From positions 1 through 34,417 of the forward strand of contig LDWW01000035.1 in the NCBI GenBank assembly GCA_001045525.1: a DNA stretch of 34,417 bases, written 5' to 3'. A model generated the notes under the pieces. The model was given only the letters and a program-made list of their open reading frames with translations. It did not search any database and was not told the DNA's origin. The position numbers were made by a program, and so were the translations under genes. The DNA is from Chitinispirillum alkaliphilum (GTDB lineage: Bacteria; Fibrobacterota; Chitinivibrionia; Chitinivibrionales; Chitinispirillaceae). Of this stretch, positions 26,309 through 34,043 are shown piece after piece (the stretch's first letter is position 1; the number at the start of each line of letters is the position of its first letter).

Positions 26309-26556
26309 GAGAGTTTCATTCGTGATTCAATGTACTGGGCAATTGTTTGGGGTGTTGTAAGCTTTGCGGCTTCCTGATCATCGATACTCTCTCCAAACTC
26401 CTCTTCGAGAGCCATGAGAAGGCTTACTGTGTCAAGTGAATCTGCATTGAGATCCTCTTTTATCCGGCTGTCGGGTTTTATGGAAGATTCCTCAATCCGT
26501 AGAACTTCTTTGATAATCTCAGAAACTCTTTTGTATACTTCTGCACTGTCCTCCAC
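26305..26556 (-). CDS. Acyl carrier protein
   Basis: This 83-residue acidic carrier protein has the phosphopantetheine attachment site Ser40 in the motif LNADSLDTV. The four-helix pattern of ACPs is visible, ending in TPQTIAQYIESRMKL. The start is GTG 26556 with AGGAG five to six bases upstream. The stop overlaps the ketosynthase start (ATGA). It is divergent from the type III PKS gene 98 bases away, so a shared regulatory region is likely. I read it as the carrier of this locus's own ketosynthase. Confidence 0.94.
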   Translation of the reverse strand: MEDSAEVYKRVSEIIKEVLRIEESSIKPDSRIKEDLNADSLDTVSLLMALEEEFGESIDDQEAAKLTTPQTIAQYIESRMKLS

Positions 26557-26654
26557 TTGAACTCCTCTCTAAATGTAAAACCTTACTGAGTGAAAATAGT
26601 ATTTTATCGTTAATTGAAAACAGGTTTAAAATTCAAAAGAAAAGATTACCCGAT

Positions 26655-27746
26655 ATGGCTCACAGATTAAAAAAACAAAAATCACCTCATTTATGGATAA
26701 AGGGGTTGGGAAGTTCTGTTCCTCCTTCTGTTCTCAAACAGCAGAGCGCTTCGGAGATGATCGAGGAGTATTTCAAGGATCAGCTCACGCCAAGGAGCAT
26801 AGATGTTATCCGGAAAGTTTTTTCGCATGAGAGTGTCAGGACACGCAGGGTAGCTCTTGATGAGGGGATGGAATGGAGGGATCTTAAGAATGAGGATCCC
26901 GACAGGCGTGCAGAACGTTTCCTTAAGTGGGCTGTTTATCTTGGATGCGATGCGGCAGAAAAGGCAATGAAGAAGGCGGGTGTAAAACCTGCGGATGTGA
27001 GGGCTTTGGCTGTCAACACCTGTACCGGTTATGTGTGTCCGGGCTTAAGTACATATATCTCTCAGGAACTGGGGCTTTCAGGAGATGTGATGGCATTTGA
27101 TCTGGTTGGAAGCGGATGTGGCGGCGCTATTCCTGTTTTGCAGTGTGCGGGAAATGCTCTTGGTTCCTTCGATGATGGAGTTGCTTTGGCTATTTCGGTT
27201 GAAATCTGTACAGCTACTTTTCAGATGGGAAATGATATCAGTCTTATTGTTTCGAATGCGCTGTTTGGTGACGGAGCAGGTGCAGCTGTTATCGGGAGTC
27301 AAAGCCCGGGGCTTGGTGTACTGAGCTGGTCAAGTTTCTACGAACAAAAATTCAGAGAAGAAATCAGGTTTACCTACAAAAACGGACAGCTTCATAATAA
27401 ACTAACCCCTCAGCTTCCAAAGATTATCGGTGAAGTTGTACCCCCTTTTGTAACTGAATTTTTGTCCTCAAATGAGCTTGCGCCGGGAGATATCGCATTC
27501 TGGGCGATTCATCCCGGGGGGGACAGGGTCATAACGGAGCTCCAGAAGGCGCTTGGACTGAGTGAAAGGGATGTGGCCCCGGCGCGCACGGTTCTTAAAA
27601 ATCTGGGTAATATGTCATCACCAACAGTATGGTTTGAACTTGAAGACTATATAAAAGGATCCCCTTGTAAAAATGATAAGATTATGATGCTGGCTTTTGG
27701 GGCAGGATTGTCGGCTCATACCGTTCTGCTGGAAAATCAAATGTAA
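26655..27746 (+). CDS. Type III polyketide synthase (chalcone/alkylresorcinol synthase family)
   Basis: This 363-residue homodimeric-type condensing enzyme extends a starter acyl group with malonyl units and cyclises the product. The catalytic triad of type III PKSs is readable: Cys155 in VGSGCGGAIPVL, His286 in FWAIHPGGDRVI and Asn319 in NLGNMSSPTVWFELED. The family stretch NTCTGYVCPGLSTYISQELG (121-140) is also present. It is not a FabH: the GNMSS motif and the HPGG motif are those of the chalcone/stilbene synthase group. With an adjacent ACP and ketosynthase, a long-chain acyl starter giving an alkylresorcinol or alkylpyrone is the most likely product type (inference). Its RBS is weak. Confidence 0.92.
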   Translation: MAHRLKKQKSPHLWIKGLGSSVPPSVLKQQSASEMIEEYFKDQLTPRSIDVIRKVFSHESVRTRRVALDEGMEWRDLKNEDPDRRAERFLKWAVYLGCDAAEKAMKKAGVKPADVRALAVNTCTGYVCPGLSTYISQELGLSGDVMAFDLVGSGCGGAIPVLQCAGNALGSFDDGVALAISVEICTATFQMGNDISLIVSNALFGDGAGAAVIGSQSPGLGVLSWSSFYEQKFREEIRFTYKNGQLHNKLTPQLPKIIGEVVPPFVTEFLSSNELAPGDIAFWAIHPGGDRVITELQKALGLSERDVAPARTVLKNLGNMSSPTVWFELEDYIKGSPCKNDKIMMLAFGAGLSAHTVLLENQM

Positions 27747-27845
27747 ATGTCAGGCAGAACACCGGAATGAGTTGCCAAACATGAGCAAATACAAAATTTA
27801 TAAAAGGCAGGAACACTTCGGCTTCCCTACAGTGCGGAAAAGACT

Positions 27846-28574
27846 TCACTTACCAATCTTTTCCGCTTCATACAAAGCGGTTACCCCAAACATGAAAAAT
27901 TTTCTTTTCCGTATAGAAAACCCATGTTTTCTGAACAGTTTTATAATGTGTTTGTTATCGGGAAATCTGTTCAGGCTTTTTGCAATATAGGAATAGATTT
28001 CAGGATTACCGTGTAAAACCACTCCCCAGAGCGCACCCCAGAGGTAAAGGAAGAAAAATTCTGCCTTTGAGAGAATGGGGTTGCTGAATTTTGCAAAGTC
28101 AAGAAGTATCACCTTGCCGTCCGGTTTGAGGACCCTGTTGATTTCAGTAAGACAGATACCAGGGTCCGGGGCATTGCGCAGAGCATAACTGCCGCATACC
28201 ACATCTACAGAATTACTTTTTATTCCAAGATGATTCATATCCTGAAGAGAAAAGGGGAGTGAACATTTAGCCTTCTCAGGTGCCTGGCTTACCATCTCAG
28301 GGCTTAGATCCGAGGCTACAACTTTTGCCTCCGGAAAACGCTTTTTGCATCCGTAAGCGATATCCCCCGTACCTGAAGCGATATCCAGTATTACACCCTT
28401 GCCGACCGGAGGAATCATTTGGAGAAGAACTCTTTTCCATGCCTTGTCCCGGTTAAAGGAGAGAAGACGGGTTACCAGATTGTATTTGGGAGCCACAACA
28501 GAGAAAAGCCACTTGTTGTAGGATTTTTTCTTTTCCGGGTAACTGAGAGTGTCTTCTGAAAACTTTGATTTCAA
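27846..28574 (-). CDS. UbiE/MenG-type C-methyltransferase
   Basis: This protein of about 242 residues is a SAM-dependent methyltransferase of the UbiE/COQ5/MenG family, which C-methylates quinone precursors. Evidence: APKYNLVTRLLSFNRDKAWKR at the N-terminus, SAM motif ILDIASGTGDIA, NSVDVVCGSYALRNAPD, EINRVLKPDGKVILLDFAK and the C-terminal YSYIAKSLNRFPDNKHIIKL. I prefer TTG 28574, with GGAG ten bases upstream and a length close to the family. The frame stays open to a TTG at 28676 with no RBS, which would add 34 unrelated residues. It converges on the type III PKS gene. It could be the housekeeping menaquinone enzyme or a pathway-specific one; the position favours the latter. Confidence 0.9.
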   Translation of the reverse strand: MKSKFSEDTLSYPEKKKSYNKWLFSVVAPKYNLVTRLLSFNRDKAWKRVLLQMIPPVGKGVILDIASGTGDIAYGCKKRFPEAKVVASDLSPEMVSQAPEKAKCSLPFSLQDMNHLGIKSNSVDVVCGSYALRNAPDPGICLTEINRVLKPDGKVILLDFAKFSNPILSKAEFFFLYLWGALWGVVLHGNPEIYSYIAKSLNRFPDNKHIIKLFRKHGFSIRKRKFFMFGVTALYEAEKIGK

Positions 28575-28863
28575 AGTGTTTGTTTCTCCGGGTTTTGTTT
28601 GGATGTCTTTACAGTTAATCAACTGGTGTGAAAATGTGTAATCAGTGATTAAAATAGTATCTGTGTAGTTGATCAATTGTTAAAAGAAAAATGAAAATAC
28701 TGCATGGTGTATCTTTATACATGTGATAAAATGAGCAGAGCGGATAAGGGAGAATGTCTTTGGTATCGATTTTTTTATTGTTCATCTCCCTTAAAGCTTT
28801 GCCAGTTTTGGCGGTAACACTGGGAGTATTCAGCTTGAAAATTTTTGCCTCTGTATCGGTGTT

Positions 28864-29295
28864 TTAATCCTCTTCATCCCACTCATCGGACAGATCCTCT
28901 TCACAATACCCTTTTTGGAAACAGTCCGGACAGTAGGCGTTGCACCCATAGGTGATAAAGGATGAGCTGTTTTTTTCCGGAATCGCTACCTTATCGGTAA
29001 GAACATGGTCGATAATGTAATTATAGAGAAGTTTGTCAGGCACGGTATCGGGGCATTCCACATAGATGTTATACTTACTCAGAATAGAGAGGATCTCTTC
29101 TGTTTTTTCATTAAGCTGTTTTTCATCGAGAGAGTCAGAAGGGGGGAATGTGTAATTTTCAGGGAAAAGAGAACGGACAGAGCTTTCGGGGCCGCTCTCC
29201 ATATGCTTGATCTGATCAATCAATGAGTTGTTCTCACCCGGTTCACCAATTGGTTCTGTTGATTTTTGTTTGTCCCAGTCAGTGTTGAAAATCAT
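28864..29295 (-). CDS. Unrecognised acidic protein with C-terminal cysteine cluster
   Basis: I do not recognise this 143-residue protein. It has no signal peptide or membrane segment. The middle is helical (LDEKQLNEKTEEILSILSKY). The C-terminus carries a compact cluster, YGCNAYCPDCFQKGYCEED (Cys-x3-Cys-x2-Cys-x4-Cys), followed by an Asp/Glu-rich end. The spacing suits a zinc or Fe-S site. GAGGTG lies about six bases before the ATG. It lies upstream of the methyltransferase gene on the same strand, with a gap of nearly 290 bases, so shared transcription is possible but not evident. Confidence 0.75.
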   Translation of the reverse strand: MIFNTDWDKQKSTEPIGEPGENNSLIDQIKHMESGPESSVRSLFPENYTFPPSDSLDEKQLNEKTEEILSILSKYNIYVECPDTVPDKLLYNYIIDHVLTDKVAIPEKNSSSFITYGCNAYCPDCFQKGYCEEDLSDEWDEED

Positions 29296-29657
29296 ATCTG
29301 CACCTCTTCGGTTAATATGTTAGGTGGATTTGTCTCCGCATGTCAGGAGCTTGATGTGAAGACATAGAAATATAAGGGAATCGGGATTTGTTCAGACCGC
29401 CGGTGATTGATTTGCAATCACTGTTTGTTTTCCGGAAAATTTGCCGGATAAGCGGGAAAAGGCACTTAAGGTGCATAAATATTGAGAATAGTTTTGTCGG
29501 GAATATTTCAATATACATAATAAGGAGCGGATATCGAAAGGAGAATTTACCGGGAGCGGTGGTAGTGCTTCTTTGGGGGGATTTCTCTTGTGGTATATCT
29601 TTTGCGCCTCTCAAAACTGTGGAAAATGGGAGTGTACTTGAGGAGAAAAAGATCAAA

Positions 29658-30569
29658 ATGAGTGTGGAAATTACGGTTTGTGTCTGTACCTACAAACGTC
29701 CAGAACAGCTGAATCGTTTGCTGGAAAAACTCAAGTTCCAGAGTATCAGGGAGCAGGGTTTGGAGTTTCGGGTGGTCGTTGTGGATAACGATTCCAATCG
29801 CAGCGCAGAACAAACGGTTGAGCGTGTTTCTGCCGTAGTGAACTACACTGTTATATATGTATGCGAGCCGCAGAAAAATATCTCCACAGCCAGAAACGCT
29901 GCAGCCAGAAGCGCTGGCGGGAGTGAATTTGTGGCTTTTATCGATGATGATGAATTTCCGGATGATAACTGGTTGAGCAGAATGCATAAAGAGTGTACTG
30001 GCAGGGGGGTGACGGGTGTTATGGGGCCTGTGGAGCCTCATTTCCCTCAAGATGCCCCGGCTTGGCTGGTTAAAAGCGGCCTTTGCAACAGAAAAAGATT
30101 CAAAACCGGTACTCCGTTACACTACCCTCCGATGATGAGAACCGGTAATGTGCTTCTCAAAACTGAGATATTCTCAGGTGGTCTTTGGTTTGACCCCAAA
30201 TTTGGGCTCAGTGGCGGTGAAGATAAAGATTTTTTCACCCGCGCGCTTCAGCTCGGGTACTCTTTTATGTGGTGTGATGAGGGGGTGGTATTTGAAGAAG
30301 TTTCACCTGCGCGACTCAGCAGAAAGTACCACCTTAAAAGGGCGCTTCTTAGAGGCGCTCTCAATGGAAGAAAAACAGGAAAAGCAAGTTTTGCGGTTTT
30401 TAAGTCCGCTTTCGCTTTTCTTACCTACTCTTTGGCGCTTCCTCTCTTGTCCCTCAGAGGACATCACCTGTTTATGAGATATCTGGTCAGATCATTTGAC
30501 CATATCGGGCTTCTGCTGAGTGTGTTTGGGGTGGAGCCGGTTAAGGACAGGGAGAGTATGGGAGGGTGA
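29658..30569 (+). CDS. Family 2 glycosyltransferase
   Basis: This 303-residue GT-A fold glycosyltransferase begins with the hallmark VCVCTYKRPEQLNRLLEKL. It has VVVVDNDSN (nucleotide-sugar binding), ISTARNAAARSA, and the metal-binding acidic motif IDDDEFPDDNW. Its acceptor-side FGLSGGEDKDFFTRALQLGY carries the ED catalytic-base motif. A hydrophobic C-terminal region suggests membrane association. I chose ATG 29658, with AGGAG upstream at 29641-29645; the frame is open back to 29388, but those 90 residues look unlike protein. It is followed by a purine-rich tandem repeat and the ChbG-like gene. It probably acts in surface polysaccharide or glycolipid synthesis. Confidence 0.9.
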   Translation: MSVEITVCVCTYKRPEQLNRLLEKLKFQSIREQGLEFRVVVVDNDSNRSAEQTVERVSAVVNYTVIYVCEPQKNISTARNAAARSAGGSEFVAFIDDDEFPDDNWLSRMHKECTGRGVTGVMGPVEPHFPQDAPAWLVKSGLCNRKRFKTGTPLHYPPMMRTGNVLLKTEIFSGGLWFDPKFGLSGGEDKDFFTRALQLGYSFMWCDEGVVFEEVSPARLSRKYHLKRALLRGALNGRKTGKASFAVFKSAFAFLTYSLALPLLSLRGHHLFMRYLVRSFDHIGLLLSVFGVEPVKDRESMGG

Positions 30570-30610
30570 GGGGAGAGAGTGAAGAAGGAGAGAGTGAAGA
30601 GGGAGAGAGT
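30566..30610 (+). repeat. Three 15-bp purine-rich tandem repeats
   Basis: Three units of the form GAAGAGGGAGAGAGT sit at 30566-30580, 30581-30595 and 30596-30610, with small differences in the first two. They start at the stop codon of the glycosyltransferase gene and end 20 bases before the next ATG. The units contain GGAG cores, so changes in copy number could influence translation of the downstream gene. Confidence 0.85.
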
Positions 30611-30630
30611 ATTTAACAAGCGAGGTTTCA

Positions 30631-31404
30631 ATGCTGATCGTTAATGCGGATGATTGGGGAAGTTCCGAAGAGACTACAAATACAATCAAAGAATGTTTGG
30701 ATTACAAGATTATAGATACTGTAAGCGCTATGGTTTTCATGAAAGACTCTCACAGAGCTGCAGATATGGCTCTTCAGGAGGGAACAAAAACCGCTCTTCA
30801 TGTAAATTTCACCACACCTTTCGACGGTGATGTGCATTCGGTCAGGTTGAAAGAGGCCCAGCTCAGGCTTATAAAATATCTGCGCAGTTCAAAACTTGCT
30901 CAGCTTGTATACAATCCCCTGCTTACAAGAGATTTTGAATACGTGTTTAATTCTCAGTGTGAAGAGTTTACAAAACTATACGGAACGGTTCCGAATCGTA
31001 TCGATGGACACAATCATATGCATCTATGCGCAAATATGATATTTGGCGATCTTCTGCCACGAAACATCCGGGTAAGAAGAAATATTACTGTGAGGAGAGG
31101 CGAAAAAGGTATGGCTAACCGCTTCTACCGATCTTTCTTAGATAAAATTCTGGAGAAAAGATACATATGTACACACTTTTTCTATCATATACAGCAAATA
31201 AGCAAAAATGGTAAAGAGAAAAGAGCTGAACTGCTCTGTATGCTTGAAGATCAGGCACAGGTAAAGTTCATTGAGTTGTTGGCGCACCCACAGCAAAAAA
31301 TCGACTATGATTATCTCTTAAGCAAAGAGTTTATGGATGCTGCATTCAGAATACCGCGGGGAGACTTTTCCGGATGCCAGCAAAGTCGCCAGATTCTGAA
31401 ATGA
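30631..31404 (+). CDS. ChbG/YdjC-family deacetylase
   Basis: This 257-residue protein belongs to the YdjC/ChbG family of metal-dependent deacetylases that remove N-acetyl groups from oligosaccharides or glycolipids. The metal site is visible: Asp7-Asp8 in NADDWG, His in LHVNF, DGHNHMHL in the middle, and ELLAHP near the C-terminus. There is no signal peptide, so it would be cytoplasmic. It follows the glycosyltransferase gene on the same strand, 61 bases later, across a tandem repeat, and is probably co-transcribed. The two together suggest synthesis of a glycolipid or polysaccharide unit in which a GlcNAc-like sugar is deacetylated after transfer. Confidence 0.88.
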   Translation: MLIVNADDWGSSEETTNTIKECLDYKIIDTVSAMVFMKDSHRAADMALQEGTKTALHVNFTTPFDGDVHSVRLKEAQLRLIKYLRSSKLAQLVYNPLLTRDFEYVFNSQCEEFTKLYGTVPNRIDGHNHMHLCANMIFGDLLPRNIRVRRNITVRRGEKGMANRFYRSFLDKILEKRYICTHFFYHIQQISKNGKEKRAELLCMLEDQAQVKFIELLAHPQQKIDYDYLLSKEFMDAAFRIPRGDFSGCQQSRQILK

Positions 31405-32073
31405 AATGACTTGATCGCACTACCCATTTCAGGGCCCGCAAAAAGGCACTCAGTATCGCTGTGGTTTCCAGATTCAGGCGCAGTCTGATAACCGGCACCG
31501 TTAACCCACCTTTTAACGGATCTTTTGTCTCATCCATTTTTTCCCGCTATTAACCATTAAATGATATTTGTTGTGAGCGAGTCCTTTAGTCTGCATAGAT
31601 TCCTGAAAAGGGTCGTTTGCAATTTAGTTCATTTACCCCCGATTGTAAGAGCCGGTTTTAGAGTACATTAAGCAACGAAGCTATGATCTGGTTTTTCCCG
31701 CTATACTGTTTTACTTCATTCGCTTTTTTACCCCATTTTAATACTTATTCTGGACATCTGTGGTGAAATATGAATTTCACGGCTCTTGGGTAGGGAATCT
31801 GAGGTATAAATAGCCGTATAGGCCATTGGAATTGGGATAAAACATTGACCAGTCATGAAAAAACGGGTTTTTGGCCAGAACTTATATTAATTTACTATAC
31901 AGGTCATATTTCAAAAAAAATGCCGTTTAAAAAAAACTTAAAAAAAATGTTGAATTTAACGAGTTTTGACTTCTATAATTTTACACAGATGAGCAATTAT
32001 GCTCCTGATTTGAAACTCACGATGAGTAATCAAATCGGAAAAATTTTTTTATCCTTAAACGGAGGTTCGCTTT
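31405..32073. other. Long intergenic region before the pilin gene
   Basis: I see no gene here. A minus-strand frame (31346-31537) overlaps the end of the deacetylase gene and lacks a good start. The last 300 bases are AT-rich with several A-runs. The pilin RBS, GGAGG at 32061-32065, lies at the end. I looked for a cyclic-di-GMP riboswitch, common upstream of pilin genes, and did not find its conserved blocks. Confidence 0.4.
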
Positions 32074-32502
32074 ATGTTTAAAAATCAAAAAGGTTTCACC
32101 CTTATTGAGCTCATGGTTGTAATCGTTATTATCGGTATCCTGGCCACACTGGCTATCCCAAGGTTCACAGATGCAGCAGTAAGGGCAAGGGCTTCTGAGG
32201 CTCCGAGAGTACTGGCTTCCTATGAGAGTGCTCAGCTTGCGTATATTGCTGAACGTGGAACCCCGGGCAATCTCGATAATCTTATAATGGAAGATGCCGA
32301 AACAACGCAGTGGTATAATTATGAAGAACAAGGAGAAGAAGGTGGAACCTATAGGGCAACAGCGCAGGGTAATATCGGAGGCATCGGATGGCTGCAGACA
32401 GAAGTGCGTAATGAGGGAAGACCAAGACGTACAATTGAAGATAACACAGAGGCTGCGGTAGAAAAATACTTGCCAAGTTTTTTTGCAACAGTATCCAATT
32501 AA
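32074..32502 (+). CDS. Type IV pilin-like protein (prepilin)
   Basis: This 142-residue prepilin has a short leader, MFKNQKG, cleaved before FTLIEL. Glu5 of the mature protein is present, followed by the hydrophobic assembly helix MVVIVIIGILATLAIPRF. The globular part is acidic, with no cysteine pair, and is close in size to GspG-type pseudopilins and small major pilins. GGAGG sits eight bases before the ATG. No pilus assembly genes are adjacent; the isolated position with its own strong RBS and a downstream hairpin suggests a highly expressed major pilin, possibly used for attachment to insoluble substrate (inference). Confidence 0.92.
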   Translation: MFKNQKGFTLIELMVVIVIIGILATLAIPRFTDAAVRARASEAPRVLASYESAQLAYIAERGTPGNLDNLIMEDAETTQWYNYEEQGEEGGTYRATAQGNIGGIGWLQTEVRNEGRPRRTIEDNTEAAVEKYLPSFFATVSN

Positions 32503-32519
32503 TGTTTGCCTGGTGTTGT

Positions 32520-32550
32520 CTGGCCGGTACGGATTACCTGTATCGGCCAG
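32520..32550 (+). terminator. Hairpin after the pilin gene
   Basis: CTGGCCGGTAC at 32520-32530 pairs with GTATCGGCCAG at 32540-32550 with one G-T wobble and a nine-base loop. It lies 17 bases after the pilin stop and is followed by TTTACGTT, a weak T-run. It probably acts as a terminator or mRNA-stabilising hairpin. Confidence 0.65.
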
Positions 32551-32723
32551 TTTACGTTAACTCCCCTTTTTGTCTGTTTGGATTCCCCTGTAATAGCCCG
32601 TCAGGCAGACCATTAAATTTTTGGACTTAGGGAATAACACCCTTTTGGGAGCAGCGGAGGTTTTTTATTATTGCTGCCTATCAGAAGAGATTTAACTCTT
32701 TGGTTTCTTTGAGATGTTTTTCT

Positions 32724-34043
32724 TTAACGCTCTGCAATCTGGTAATGTGAGACAAATCCCAGTAAAATCCAAAAGATATAGGCAACAGGTACAACACTGA
32801 TATTGAAAAAAGCCTGCACAAGGTAACCAGTGATTGCTGCCATAACCGGTAGCAGGATTTCTGAATTTTTGATGTTATTCACTCCTTTTTTCAAAACCAG
32901 CCCAATGAAAAAAAGGTAAACAAGCAGTGCTGGGATACCGGAAGATACTGCAATGTGAAGATATTCATTATGAGCTCGATCAAAAATTAAAATCCTGCCA
33001 AAAGTTTCTGTAATATCTTCAGAAAATCTATCAGTAAAGACAAGGCCCAAATTTTCGATTCCATGACCAAAAAGTGGTTTTTCCCTGATCAGTTGTATAA
33101 CTCTTACCCATATGTAGATTCTGCCATTACCTAAATTTTCAGATTCCGGTTCGTTGTTAAGTAACGTTATTGCATCAGAGGAGATAGAATTAAATCTTTT
33201 CTGCAATGAAGACTCTGAAATCAGGTTGAATGATAATGTGACAAAAATTGATATGATCACTACACATGTAATTCGCAGATTTTCATATGTTTTTCTCTCA
33301 GTGTAAAACCATATCAGAATGACAGTTAAGCAAACAGAAACAATCGCACCAATTAAAGCACTACGGGTCAGTGTGCAAAACAGGCTGAACAGGATTATTG
33401 CGTAATTTAAACCCATGCTATTTTTCTTCGTTTTTACGAACATGAACAGAGCCACAGGCAGCATCATCATTAAATAACTGCCAAAAAAGTTGGGGTTGGA
33501 GAAAGTCGAAAATGCCCTAAAGTAGTTTTGTTTCTCTACTGGTCTTGGTAAAGGATCAATTCCAAAGAACTGTAAAATCCCGTAAAGAGCCAAAACCGCA
33601 GCGCTTATCATCAGATAGTTGAAGAACTTGTAATCAGTCAATTTTATGGATCGTGCTGCCAGGAAAAGTAAAAAATAAATAATCAGGGTAAGAAAGCCCT
33701 CATCACGTGCATATGAGCCTGAAAATGCCAGGGAAAACGATTCGGCAAAAAACAAGGAAACTGCGAGAAAGAGAACATACAGGGACAGATTTATATTGAT
33801 GGGATCAAAGGAGATAAACTGGTCTATTTGCTTACGGTTTTTTAAGATAATCAGAAGATAAGCCATTACCAGTGCTGAAAGGGCATAAATTCTTTGCGAG
33901 TTGTGTGTGAAACCATATTCCGTCACAGGTATAATAATAAACGGAACAATGGAAACTGCAATGATTAGTATTTGATAAATGTGTGTTTTTGATTTGGTGA
34001 TCTTCTCCATATCAGGCCGTAATCTTTTTTTGAGGTTTGCCAC
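32724..34043 (-). CDS. O-antigen ligase / polymerase-like membrane protein (Wzy_C family)
   Basis: This 439-residue polytopic membrane protein has about eleven hydrophobic helices. It belongs to the O-antigen ligase (WaaL)/Wzy-like group, which joins polysaccharide or other acceptors in the periplasm. Landmarks are TLTRSALIGAIVSV, the large periplasmic loop with the sequence REKPLFGHGIENL, and the diagnostic RAHNEYLHIAVSSGIPALLVY. The start is GTG 34043; an ATG 11 codons later (34010) is an alternative, and neither has a clear RBS. It stands alone, convergent with the pilin gene. WaaL-like proteins near pilin genes can also be pilin glycosyltransferases, so it may act on the pilin; this is speculative. 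Confidence 0.88.
   Translation of the reverse strand: MANLKKRLRPDMEKITKSKTHIYQILIIAVSIVPFIIIPVTEYGFTHNSQRIYALSALVMAYLLIILKNRKQIDQFISFDPININLSLYVLFLAVSLFFAESFSLAFSGSYARDEGFLTLIIYFLLFLAARSIKLTDYKFFNYLMISAAVLALYGILQFFGIDPLPRPVEKQNYFRAFSTFSNPNFFGSYLMMMLPVALFMFVKTKKNSMGLNYAIILFSLFCTLTRSALIGAIVSVCLTVILIWFYTERKTYENLRITCVVIISIFVTLSFNLISESSLQKRFNSISSDAITLLNNEPESENLGNGRIYIWVRVIQLIREKPLFGHGIENLGLVFTDRFSEDITETFGRILIFDRAHNEYLHIAVSSGIPALLVYLFFIGLVLKKGVNNIKNSEILLPVMAAITGYLVQAFFNISVVPVAYIFWILLGFVSHYQIAER

Noticed and set aside
26655-27746. FabH (KAS III) as an alternative identity for the type III PKS
   Set aside because: The GNMSS and HPGG motifs and the TCTGYVCPGL stretch are those of the chalcone synthase group; FabH has a different NTS and histidine context.
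29388-29657. 90-residue N-terminal extension of the glycosyltransferase frame
   Set aside because: The family fold starts at MSVEITVCVCTYKRP (29658) with an SD upstream; the extension does not resemble protein.
31346-31537. 63-residue minus-strand frame after the deacetylase gene
   Set aside because: Overlaps the 3' end of the deacetylase antisense and has no start signal; no family recognised.
31965-31980. TTGACT and TATAAT close together upstream of the pilin gene
   Set aside because: The boxes are only two bases apart, so they cannot form a normal sigma-70 promoter.
31560-32060. Possible cyclic-di-GMP riboswitch upstream of the pilin
   Set aside because: The conserved blocks of the known classes were not found by eye.
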